A DNA stretch of 6,659 bases, from NCBI GenBank assembly GCA_002438345.1, contig DJUJ01000200.1, positions 24,586-31,244 of the forward strand, read 5' to 3'. Every line of letters begins with the position of its first letter. Position 1 is the first letter of the stretch. A model generated the notes under the pieces. The model saw only the letters and a list, made by a program, of their open reading frames with translations. It had not been told where the DNA came from and did no database searches. The translations under genes and the position numbers were made by a program. Source of the DNA: Paenibacillus sp. UBA6285 (GTDB taxonomy: Bacteria > Bacillota > Bacilli > Paenibacillales > Paenibacillaceae). Below, piece after piece: positions 1 to 5,635 of this stretch.

Positions 1-158
1 ACCTGTAGATGCTTATTCACAGCGGTTCGACTGATCGGATAGCATTCCGTAATGGACGCTATGGACATTTCCTTATTAGCAAGCAGCTTTAGCAGACTGC
101 GGCGGGTAGGATCTGCTATAGCTTGAAATACATCCTGTCCAGATTCAGCGACAGGCAT
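1..158 (-). CDS. ArsR-family transcriptional repressor, partial (N-terminal 52 residues; runs off the left edge)
   Basis: The reading frame starts at an ATG at 158-156 and is open to base 1, giving about 52 residues beginning MPVAESGQDVFQAIADP. The segment ADPTRRSLLKLL (about residues 16-27) is the hallmark first helix of ArsR/SmtB winged-helix regulators. PISRTAVNKHLQV (about residues 40-52) is the recognition helix. The wing and dimer interface are beyond the window. No metal-binding cysteine motif is visible in this part. The start is one base after the stop of the upstream SRPBCC gene, and a GAGG at 168-165 inside that gene's last codons serves as ribosome binding site, so the two are translationally linked. 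In this family the repressor usually controls its own SRPBCC partner. The palindromes in the shared promoter (609-655) are the likely targets, which is inference. The inducing signal is unknown. Confidence 0.88.
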   Translation of the reverse strand, partial: MPVAESGQDVFQAIADPTRRSLLKLLANKEMSIASITECYPISRTAVNKHLQ

Positions 159-159
159 A

Positions 160-582
160 TTAAGCCTCGATATAAGCAGGAAGTTTTTCTTGGACGATTT
201 TCTCCCAGCCACCGTTCATAAAGCCACGAACGATTGGATGCGGTTGACCAAATTCAGTGACCTTCTCAGGGTCCCATCCAGAGTGGATCACGGTGAATTC
301 CGTTTTTCCATCAATTTCTTTCAATTCAAAAGCAAGATGCCAATCCTTCCCCCAATTAAAACCGACACGGTTCGGCTCATCAATCTCTGTAACTTTACAA
401 GGGGAATCCCCGAATTGTCCAGCATGCAGGATGAACTCATGACCTACCACTGGCTCGAATGTACTTGGCATCCACCAAGCGGCTATTCCTTCAGCAGTGG
501 AAACAGCTTTCCATACTTTTTCAACTGGCGCATTGAGTGTAATTGTTTGACGAATGTCTTGTAGTGGTCCTTGAGTTTGCAT
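160..582 (-). CDS. SRPBCC domain-containing protein (AHSA1/START-like)
   Basis: This 140-residue protein has the layout of the AHSA1-type SRPBCC (Bet v1/START-like) fold. An N-terminal strand RQTITLNAPVEKVWKAVS (about residues 11-28) leads into the helix and EGIAAWWMP, a typical pocket-rim segment. Beta strands follow, ending with the long C-terminal helix GWEKIVQEKLPAYIEA (about 125-140). The length matches single-domain family members, so it looks intact. It has no signal peptide or membrane segment and is predicted cytosolic. SRPBCC proteins bind hydrophobic ligands in a deep cavity; the ligand here cannot be read from sequence and no enzyme activity is claimed. The start at 582 is supported by GGAGG at 593-589 with 6 nt spacing. 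It is first in an operon with the ArsR gene at 158-1. Transcription likely comes from the promoter at 633-660, repressed by that ArsR. Confidence 0.9.
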   Translation of the reverse strand: MQTQGPLQDIRQTITLNAPVEKVWKAVSTAEGIAAWWMPSTFEPVVGHEFILHAGQFGDSPCKVTEIDEPNRVGFNWGKDWHLAFELKEIDGKTEFTVIHSGWDPEKVTEFGQPHPIVRGFMNGGWEKIVQEKLPAYIEA

Positions 583-608
583 AAATGGCCTCCAAAATTC
601 ATTTTAAT

Positions 609-628
609 GTAACACCTTTTGGTTTCGT
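609..628. promoter_or_regulatory. Second, degenerate operator copy (O2) over the predicted transcription start
   Basis: GTAACACCTTTTGGTTTCGT matches O1 at 15 of 20 positions when aligned without gaps. It keeps TAACACC and TTTTGG but has lost the outer part of the right arm. It begins 27 bp from O1 and covers the predicted start of transcription near 626. A weaker second site for the same repressor is the simplest reading. Confidence 0.55.
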
Positions 629-632
629 TTTT

Positions 633-660
633 ATTATAACACCATTTGGTGTTATGTCAA
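633..660 (-). promoter_or_regulatory. Sigma-A promoter of the SRPBCC-arsR operon
   Basis: On the minus strand a perfect TTGACA (-35, 660-655) and a perfect TATAAT (-10, 638-633) are separated by 16 bp. The predicted start of transcription is near 626, leaving a leader of about 44 nt before the ATG at 582. A consensus-strength promoter with its spacer occupied by a palindrome fits a gene that is tightly repressed until induced. Confidence 0.85.
636..655. promoter_or_regulatory. Palindromic operator (O1), probable ArsR binding site
   Basis: The 20-bp sequence ATAACACCATTTGGTGTTAT has perfect 9-bp inverted arms (636-644 and 647-655) around a 2-bp centre. It fills the promoter spacer and overlaps the inner ends of both the -35 and -10 boxes, so a bound dimer would exclude RNA polymerase. 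The pairing with the ArsR encoded in the same operon is inferred from position and from the autoregulation common in the family. Confidence 0.8.
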
Positions 661-890
661 TTTACAGATTCCCCTAATTGATCATTCGTTATTCATTCGC
701 CGCAGTGCTTGGGACACCCTTCATTTTTAAGTAGGATTGACATTGGCACTTGGTGTGGACGCTCCGCGAACGGACCGTTGTTCCAATCGCTGTTGTCTCC
801 AGATTTTTTTTCATTTCCCTTAGCAGTGAAAATCAGGAGAAGCTTATGATTACGTTACGCTGCTTCTTTTACCACCAACATTTTGACCTT
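661..890. other. Intergenic stretch without a supported gene; possible dispersed intergenic repeat
   Basis: This interval separates the qor terminator from the SRPBCC promoter. A plus-strand open frame of 84 codons begins at 750, but it lacks a ribosome binding site, runs through the terminator and into the end of qor, and resembles no family I know. The block from about 740 to 870 (around CGCGAACGGACCGTTG, then a long T run, then AATCAGGAGAAGC) resembles a non-coding sequence I associate with many intergenic sites in Paenibacillus genomes. That is from memory and not verified. A weak AGAAGC/GCTTCT inverted pair (about 838-867) lies inside it. Confidence 0.35.
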
Positions 891-933
891 ATAAAAACAG
901 ACCTCCCTCGAATTAAACGAAGGAAGCCTGTTT
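891..933 (-). terminator. Rho-independent terminator of the oxidoreductase gene
   Basis: On the minus strand a 16-bp stem (933-918 pairing with 910-895, with three G-U wobbles) encloses a 7-nt loop (917-911). The 3' arm merges into a run of T (897-893). It starts 16 nt after the TAG stop of the oxidoreductase at 950-952, so it ends that transcript. The plus-strand side lacks a good T tract, so it looks unidirectional. Confidence 0.88.
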
Positions 934-949
934 ATGAAATGCATCGTTC

Positions 950-1858
950 CTACAACGTAATGACTAGACTTCCCTTCTTCCTCCCTGTTTCCGCATATCG
1001 ATGAGCCTCTGGAATTTGTTCCAGCGGATAACGTCTATCGATAACCGACTTTAACTTTTCTGCAGCCAAAAGTTCTTGGAGGTAAAGAATATCCTCATTA
1101 CGTATCTTCGCGATCCCCTGACCATCAACGGTCACATAGGACCCCTTTGTAGTTAGAGCTTTCTTGCATTTTGATTTTGAGACTTTTCCGACGGCATCGA
1201 AAATAATATCGTAACGCTCTTCCCTAGTTGTAAAATCCTCTTTCGTGTAATCTATAACCTTATCGGCTCCCAGTGACTTCACTAATTCAAAATTCCCAGC
1301 ACTGCATACTGCAGTAACGTCAGCCCCAAAGTACTTAGCAAGCTGTACCGCTATAGTCCCTACAGTTCCTGAAGCTCCATAAATAAGAACTTTTTGTCCG
1401 CACTGGATATTTGCTTTTCTTAGAAAATAAAGCACTGTAGTTCCCCCGTAAAGAACGGAGGCAGCATCTTCATAGGTCACATTGGCGGGTTTGATAGCCA
1501 TCAATCCACTCTCTGGCAGAGCCACATATTCAGCATGAGCCCCGAAATTCATACCGGTTAATGCAAAAACCTGATCACCCTTTTTAAATCGTGTTACATC
1601 TTTTCCTATTGTTTCAATCTCCCCGGCTAATTCCACACCTAGGATTGGTTTTCTAGGTTTGGTAAGACCTAATACTAATCGCATAGGAATCCAGAGTAAG
1701 AAAGGACTATTGAAAGCTCGAACCCGAAGATCCCCAGCAGTTACGGTAGTCGCGCGAACCTTTACTAATACTTCATTGCTCTTCGGAATAGATTTTTCCA
1801 CCTCTTTGAGCTGAAGAACATCTGGTGATCCGTATTTTGTGCATACCATTGCTTTCAT
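950..1858 (-). CDS. NAD(P)-dependent zinc-free alcohol dehydrogenase / quinone oxidoreductase (MDR superfamily)
   Basis: This 302-residue protein belongs to the medium-chain dehydrogenase/reductase superfamily, QOR-like branch. It has an N-terminal GroES-like domain (about 1-120; [17 protein letters not shown] and [15 protein letters not shown] are characteristic). The Rossmann fold follows, with nucleotide-binding loop GASGTVG at 161-167 and LGADKVIDY at 197-204. The C-terminal [24 protein letters not shown] is typical. The Cys/His catalytic-zinc ligands and the structural-zinc cysteine cluster of true alcohol dehydrogenases are absent, so a zinc-independent, NAD(P)H-dependent reduction of quinones or enones is expected; the substrate is unknown. 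I chose the ATG at 1858 because AGGAGG lies 6 nt upstream (1870-1865). An in-frame ATG at 1879 would add seven poorly fitting residues and lacks such a site. It follows the LuxR-type regulator by 82 nt with no terminator between, so it may be cotranscribed with it or be its target. Confidence 0.92.
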   Translation of the reverse strand: MKAMVCTKYGSPDVLQLKEVEKSIPKSNEVLVKVRATTVTAGDLRVRAFNSPFLLWIPMRLVLGLTKPRKPILGVELAGEIETIGKDVTRFKKGDQVFALTGMNFGAHAEYVALPESGLMAIKPANVTYEDAASVLYGGTTVLYFLRKANIQCGQKVLIYGASGTVGTIAVQLAKYFGADVTAVCSAGNFELVKSLGADKVIDYTKEDFTTREERYDIIFDAVGKVSKSKCKKALTTKGSYVTVDGQGIAKIRNEDILYLQELLAAEKLKSVIDRRYPLEQIPEAHRYAETGRKKGSLVITL

Positions 1859-1864
1859 GGGCTT

Positions 1865-1870
1865 CCTCCT
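1865..1870 (-). promoter_or_regulatory. Ribosome binding site fixing the oxidoreductase start
   Basis: A full AGGAGG on the minus strand, 6 nt before the ATG at 1858-1856. It decides against the upstream in-frame ATG at 1879, because it would then lie inside the coding sequence. Confidence 0.85.
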
Positions 1871-1919
1871 AGACCTCATTATGCAAAAAGTATAGCTTCA
1901 GTACCGTATTGACTTATAG

Positions 1920-1931
1920 ATACTAAAGTAT
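1920..1931. repeat. Short palindrome between the LuxR-type gene and qor
   Basis: ATACTAAAGTAT has 5-bp inverted arms around a 2-bp centre. It lies in the 82-nt gap upstream of the oxidoreductase and just after the end of the regulator gene. It is too short and AT-rich to be a terminator. It could be a small regulator site for qor, but a chance palindrome is about as likely. Confidence 0.3.
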
Positions 1932-1940
1932 TGTTTTTAT

Positions 1941-2297
1941 TTACAACTGCCCCAACTTACGAGCAAGAGCAACGGCTTCCGTTCGTCGTGAGACCTGCAA
2001 TTTATCAAAAATAATCCGGTTATGCCCTTTAACCGTACTGAGCGCAAGAAACAGACGCTCGCTAATCTCACGATTGGAGAGTCCTTGGGCTATGAGGTGT
2101 AGGACTTCCAATTCCCTTACACTAAGTGGCTCGATTAGGGATTTAGGCAACTGAATCAGACGCTGATCGGATTTAACTTCCCTTCTCCATTTCTCAGCTT
2201 CAAATCCTTCCAACAACTTACCTAAATATTTCGGCATAAACTCATTTGTTACAGCTTCACTAAGCAACTTGTAGATCGGAATACCTTCGTCTACAAA
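1941..2297 (-). CDS. Fragment 3 of the split LuxR regulator: C-terminal LuxR/GerE helix-turn-helix
   Basis: Past the second break the frame reads VDEGIPIYKLLSEAVTNEF, the expected continuation of LAEPGGF, and ends with a LuxR-type DNA-binding domain. That domain includes PLSVRELEVLHLIAQGLSNR, EISERLFLALSTVKGHNR and FDKLQVSRRTEAVALARKL. The signature residues E (of RELEVL), GLSN, TVK.H and KL.V..RTEA are all present, so the DNA-binding part is undamaged. In the repaired protein the domain occupies about residues 832-889 of 893. Without repair, this segment would be translated only if an internal start such as the TTG at 2267 were used, and no ribosome binding site supports that. Confidence 0.87.
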   Translation of the reverse strand, partial: FVDEGIPIYKLLSEAVTNEFMPKYLGKLLEGFEAEKWRREVKSDQRLIQLPKSLIEPLSVRELEVLHLIAQGLSNREISERLFLALSTVKGHNRIIFDKLQVSRRTEAVALARKLGQL

Positions 2298-3575
2298 TAT
2301 CCGGAGAAGCCACCTGGCTCAGCTAATATCATTACGTCTTGTAGTTGTTGTATGGCCTTCGACTTTTCGCCATTTGCATGCTGAGCAACAGCTTGGAGGA
2401 TCATCACCTTGAGACATTCATCCTTCCAACCTTTTATCTCCGCCTCCTCACGCAGCGCCCCCAATACCACTAGTGCAGCCGAAGGATTTCCATGTGCTAG
2501 AAATACCCGAGCCTGACTGTTAGGAAGCTCATGCTTCTGCGCTAGAAGAGCAGCTTCCTCCAGCTTACCCAGTCGAAGCAACAACATCACGCGCGCAGCA
2601 GCAATATCAGGCAACTGATCTACGAATTGATGTTGGCGAGCGAAATGCTCGGACTTATCTAAACGAGCAGCCGCACGCTCTTCCTCACCATGCACTAGCA
2701 TCAATCTTGCGAGAAAAATCTCACAAGCAACCACTCTATCTGTGTGATCAAACTGCTTCACCAGTTGGAGTGCTCGTTCTGCATGTCGCTTAGCCGCTTC
2801 CAAGTCATTCCATTCATAATATATACGAGCTAAGCCAAGATAAGCCTCGCAGGCAATTGGCATGGGAGATTCCCCTGTCAGATTCAGAACATTTTGATAG
2901 GTTTCGGCCGCGACATAAAGCTCGTTATCTGCTTCTTGTAAGTTCCCTAATCCGAGGGTAGCCATAATCGTGATCACGCTATGCCCGATCCTTTGGCTGA
3001 TCGATAAAGCTTCGGAATAGGCTCCACTTGCCAAAGTACGATTCCTCTGAAGATGGTAAGCATATCCAAGGGCCCAAGTAGAAGCAGTACGAACGGGTAA
3101 GTTACCTGGGGCCAGATTTTCGAGTGCAAGCCGCGACTCAGCAAGAATGATTTCGGACTGATGCTTACTGACAGCTAAGGTGGCGCGAATGGCGGCGATA
3201 TGTCCGACAAGATCTCTTGTCTCATCATCTTCCAGAGCATCTTGGATCGATTGTTCAGCCGCTTGCAACTTCTCTTCCACTTCACTCATATGACCCACCA
3301 TTAGAAGTCCAGAAGCAAACATCACCCACAGCGAGGGTCTTGTATTCATTTCTTCCCTTGACAGTGAATTCAGCCATTTTATAACTGGCTTCACTGCACC
3401 AGCCCCCCGAAAAAGCAAAGGCATGCCATTCCCATGGATCAGACGAGCGGCGTGCTCAATATTCTTAGCCGCTACGGCATGTTGAAATGCTTCTAACTCC
3501 AGTGCATTATCTTCATACCATAAGCTCGCACTTACATGTAATTCATCTACGTCCCACTTGTCATGAGCTATGTTT
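2291..3575 (-). CDS. Fragment 2 of the split LuxR regulator: helical TPR-like region
   Basis: The middle frame carries the family's continuation from NIAHDKWDVDELHVSASLWYEDN. It runs through FQHAVAAKNIEHAARLIHGNG, a segment normally fused directly behind the ATPase, to LAEPGGFSGYL. Repeated alanine-rich helix pairs, such as LGLGNLQEADNELYVAAETY and AYLGLARIYYEWNDLEAAKRHAERAL, have TPR periodicity and fit a ligand-sensing or self-association surface. It has no initiation signal of its own. The same frame is open upstream to 3640, overlapping fragment 1, but those extra residues are out-of-frame noise. It stops at TAG 2293-2291, immediately after the second break. In the repaired protein it corresponds to about residues 350-776. 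Confidence 0.82.
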
Positions 3576-4620
3576 GAGTTGTGTTCAGCTGTAGCCGCTT
3601 CCGCAATAAATCTGCAAATAGATGATGATAGCGATACCACTTTCTCTCGTGATCTAGTGGAACGATGAATAGATTGGTGCGTTCTAGATATTCCAGAATC
3701 TTTTGCCCAGTAAAATCAGGAATTAGATTAGCCTCGGTTCCACTATTAAGAACTGCATCACATAGAGGACCGCACATCCGATCAAGGATCGATGTTCGCA
3801 ACAGAAAAGTTTGAATCGCTGCAGATTGCTGTTGCAACACTTCTTCAAGCAAGTAGTCAAGGATGTAGTGGTGACTTCCGCTGAAAGACATAATAAAGCT
3901 AGCCTTATCTGTATGGCCTAACATAGAAAGCGCCGCTAACTGTAATCCGGCAACCCAACCTTCTGTGCGGGATTCAAGAAGGCCAATTTCTTCCCGTGTT
4001 AAGCTTAAGCACATTACTTGCTTCAGAAATTCGGCAGATTCAGAAAAAGTAAATCGCAAGTCTTTGAAGCGCACTTCAGTCAATTGGTCCCGAGCACGTA
4101 AACGGGCTATAGGTAGATGTGGATCTTCGCGTGAGGTTATAACTAAATGCATTTGTGCCGGCATACGCTCGATAAGCAAGGAGATTGCCTGGTCAATCGG
4201 ACTGGCCTTAATCACGTGATAATCATCGAGTACGAGAACAAAAGGAGTCTGGATGGCAGAGATTTCATTAAGTAGCGGGATTAGAAGCGACTCTATCGGC
4301 AGCGCCTCCGGGGATTGAAGCAGACCTAAGATACCTTCCCCCATGTTCGGTGCTATCGTCTGCAAAGAAGCAACAAGATAAGACAGAAAACAAGCAGGGT
4401 CATTATCGCCTTCATCCATAGATAGCCAAGCGACCGGTCGATCACAACTAGCACGCCATTCACTGACTAGTGTCGTTTTACCAAAGCCAGCAGAGGCTGA
4501 GATGAGCGTCAATTTGCGATGCAGCCCTTCATTCATTTTCTCAATTAGTCGAGTACGTTTTACAACGTTTGACCTAGGTAGGGGGATGTATAATTTAGTT
4601 GAAAGGATTGGAATCATCAT
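3568..4620 (-). CDS. Fragment 1 of the split LuxR regulator: N-terminal ATPase domain
   Basis: This frame encodes 350 residues before a TAG at 3570-3568. The Walker A motif SASAGFGKTT spans residues 41-50, with K48 and T49 as the expected phosphate-binding residues. Walker B is FVLVLDDYH (127-135), with D132/D133. LVITSREDPHLPIARLRARDQL (159-180) is the sensor-type arginine segment typical of MalT-like proteins. RTEGWVAGLQLAALS (218-232) and RYHHLFADLLRKRL (330-343) close the winged-helix part. All nucleotide-binding residues are present. The last few residues before the stop (about QT) are probably already out of the ancestral frame. A frame open further upstream to a TTG at 4659 adds residues unlike the family and overlaps the promoter, so I reject that start. 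Confidence 0.85.
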   Translation of the reverse strand: MMIPILSTKLYIPLPRSNVVKRTRLIEKMNEGLHRKLTLISASAGFGKTTLVSEWRASCDRPVAWLSMDEGDNDPACFLSYLVASLQTIAPNMGEGILGLLQSPEALPIESLLIPLLNEISAIQTPFVLVLDDYHVIKASPIDQAISLLIERMPAQMHLVITSREDPHLPIARLRARDQLTEVRFKDLRFTFSESAEFLKQVMCLSLTREEIGLLESRTEGWVAGLQLAALSMLGHTDKASFIMSFSGSHHYILDYLLEEVLQQQSAAIQTFLLRTSILDRMCGPLCDAVLNSGTEANLIPDFTGQKILEYLERTNLFIVPLDHERKWYRYHHLFADLLRKRLQLNTTQT

Positions 4621-4626
4621 AGATGA

Positions 4627-4656
4627 ATTATAATGATCGAAACTGACCACCGTCAA
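4627..4656 (-). promoter_or_regulatory. Promoter of the LuxR-type regulator, predicted leaderless transcript
   Basis: On the minus strand TTGACG (-35, 4656-4651) and a perfect TATAAT (-10, 4632-4627) are separated by 18 bp. Only 6 nt lie between the -10 box and the ATG at 4620, so transcription would begin at or next to the A of the start codon. No Shine-Dalgarno precedes that ATG, which agrees with leaderless initiation. Confidence 0.65.
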
Positions 4657-4705
4657 CAAAGAGTGGAACCAATAGTGATTAAGTCGAATTCATTTTATAG
4701 TTAAT

Positions 4706-5521
4706 TTATATTTGGATCGCAATTTGAATGACATACTTATTTGGATCCCCAACAGCTAAATAACTAAGCAATTCATACTCATAAGCGTTTCCGGTTATGT
4801 GTAAATCATTTTCAGCAATATAAGACTTAAGCTTCTCATAGGATGCAGGTAAGCTTTCGTATGATCCCTTGTGATTCATGATCAAATATTTACCCTTTGG
4901 CTTGATATAAAGTAAATCGCCGTTATGCTTTTCATTGATTTTATTACAATAATAATCCGGGTCATAGACGCCTTGCTCCACACTGCTTTTACATATAATC
5001 GAACCTATGGGAAAGTCATATTCTAGATGATGTTCATCGCAATAATCGAAGATTCGATAAATTTTTCGAACATGATCCTTCTCATCTTTCTCCTTCGAAA
5101 GTCTAACCGCAATAAAATACTCTTCATCACACTCCTCGACCCAGGGTTCTCCACAATTAACATGGAGCGCACGATTCGTATTATCAATAGCCCCTTGTAA
5201 CAGCCTCTGCATTCGCTCTAACTTTCTTTGTTCTTCAACCAACTGCAGCTGTTTTTGCTTAAGTATGGATAAAAAATGCAATGTATTTTGATCTTTTATA
5301 TATTCTTTGATCTCATTCAACGATGTTCCTGTCTCTTTCAATACGGCAATAATATCAAAGATATAAAACTGCTTATATGAATAATAACGATATCCGTTTT
5401 CCTTAACGATCTCCGGTTTTAATATACCAATGTCATCATAATGGAATAACGTATGCTTCGTTACCCCGCATACCGTAGCGAACTCACTCGTTGTAAAGTA
5501 TTGATCATAATCAGTAGACAT
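4706..5521 (-). CDS. MerR-family transcriptional regulator with GyrI-like effector-binding domain (BmrR-type)
   Basis: The 271-residue protein starts with a MerR helix-turn-helix: YFTTSEFATVCGVTKHTLFHYDDIGILKPEIV (about 8-39), then the wing NGYRYYSYKQF (42-52). A coiled-coil dimerisation helix follows (about 80-118, rich in K, Q, L and E). From about 125 to the end is a GyrI-like/BmrR-type ligand domain, with YLIMNHKGSYESLPASYEKL (212-231) and YEYELLSY (247-254) as its characteristic strands and acidic pocket region. The cysteines are scattered, not in a metal-binding MerR pattern, so an organic cationic or hydrophobic drug is the expected ligand. The ATG at 5521 has GAGGAG at 5535-5530, 8 nt upstream. 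It is divergent from the MFS exporter at 5636, the usual sensor-pump arrangement. Its predicted promoter is overlapped by the dyad at 5584-5600, suggesting autoregulation. Confidence 0.93.
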   Translation of the reverse strand: MSTDYDQYFTTSEFATVCGVTKHTLFHYDDIGILKPEIVKENGYRYYSYKQFYIFDIIAVLKETGTSLNEIKEYIKDQNTLHFLSILKQKQLQLVEEQRKLERMQRLLQGAIDNTNRALHVNCGEPWVEECDEEYFIAVRLSKEKDEKDHVRKIYRIFDYCDEHHLEYDFPIGSIICKSSVEQGVYDPDYYCNKINEKHNGDLLYIKPKGKYLIMNHKGSYESLPASYEKLKSYIAENDLHITGNAYEYELLSYLAVGDPNKYVIQIAIQI

Positions 5522-5566
5522 TCAAATCACTCCTCTTGACTATCGGGTTACCCTATACCTCAAAGT

Positions 5567-5595
5567 ACAATAACGGAACACCATTACCTTGTCAA
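5567..5595 (-). promoter_or_regulatory. Predicted promoter of the merR gene
   Basis: A perfect TTGACA (-35, 5595-5590) and TATTGT (-10, 5572-5567, four of six consensus) are separated by 17 bp. Transcription would start near 5560, leaving a leader of about 39 nt. The -35 box is formed by the centre of the dyad at 5584-5600, so a bound regulator would cover it. Confidence 0.6.
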
Positions 5596-5600
5596 GGTAA
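5584..5600. promoter_or_regulatory. Perfect dyad in the merR-MFS divergent gap, probable MerR operator
   Basis: TTACCTTGTCAAGGTAA has perfect 8-bp arms around one central base. An outer pair, AATAACG (5569-5575) and CGTTATT (5601-5607), extends the symmetry with an 8-nt interruption on the left. It is the only strong dyad between the two divergent genes. MerR proteins normally bind inside a stretched 19-20 bp promoter spacer, and I could not place matching -35 and -10 boxes for the exporter around it. The operator call therefore rests on symmetry and position. Confidence 0.6.
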
Positions 5601-5622
5601 CGTTATTAGCAACTATCAACTT

Positions 5623-5628
5623 AGGAGG
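5623..5628 (+). promoter_or_regulatory. Ribosome binding site of the MFS exporter
   Basis: A full AGGAGG lies 7 nt before the ATG at 5636. It fixes the start and fits high translation once the promoter is on. Confidence 0.85.
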
Positions 5629-5635
5629 ATTACCC

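Larger units (their letters stand above)
1941..4620 (-). pseudogene. MalT/LAL-type LuxR-family transcriptional regulator, full locus broken by two -1 frameshifts
   Basis: Three successive minus-strand reading frames form one large ATP-binding LuxR regulator: an STAND/NACHT-like ATPase, a TPR-like region and a C-terminal LuxR helix-turn-helix. The frame is lost at an AAA run (3575-3573) and again at a TTT run (2297-2295). Each break is repaired by one extra base of the same kind. The repaired protein has 893 residues, the usual size (about 850-900) for MalT-like regulators. Both junctions then read through naturally (QNIAHDKWDVDELH and GYFVDEGIP). In the family, ATP and an inducer drive oligomerisation and DNA binding to activate target promoters. 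I start it at the ATG ATG pair at 4620-4615 because IPILSTKLYIPLPR is the classic N-terminus. No other damage is visible, so the gene is either very recently inactivated or intact with two base-calling errors. The ligand and targets are unknown; the downstream oxidoreductase is a plausible target. Confidence 0.88.

Noticed and set aside
190..564. Plus-strand open frames (190-564 and 257-442) opposite the SRPBCC gene
   Set aside because: They are antisense to a clear SRPBCC coding region, have no ribosome binding site and resemble no family.
838..870. AGAAGC/GCTTCT inverted pair followed by TTTT as a plus-strand terminator
   Set aside because: The stem is only 6 bp with an 18-nt loop, and no plus-strand gene lies upstream.
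750..1004. Plus-strand 84-codon open frame
   Set aside because: It lacks a ribosome binding site, crosses the strong minus-strand terminator and overlaps the end of qor antisense. It is probably part of non-coding repeat-like sequence.
1871..1915. A dedicated promoter for qor (TATACT near 1890 as -10)
   Set aside because: No acceptable -35 box lies 16-18 bp upstream of it, so I cannot support a promoter call.
3560..3590. Programmed -1 ribosomal frameshifting as the reason for the split LuxR gene
   Set aside because: No X XXY YYZ slippery site or stable downstream structure was evident at either break, and two programmed shifts in one regulator would be unprecedented for this family.
3965..4219. 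Plus-strand open frame inside the LuxR ATPase region
   Set aside because: It is the antisense shadow of well-conserved ATPase sequence.
5536..5571. TTGACT (5536-5541) with TACAAT (5566-5571) as the MFS exporter promoter
   Set aside because: The spacer would be 24 bp, too long even for a stretched MerR-controlled promoter.
5577..5585. AACACCATT in the merR promoter spacer, identical to a half of the ArsR operator
   Set aside because: It is only a 9-bp half-site with no inverted partner, so a chance match is the simplest explanation.
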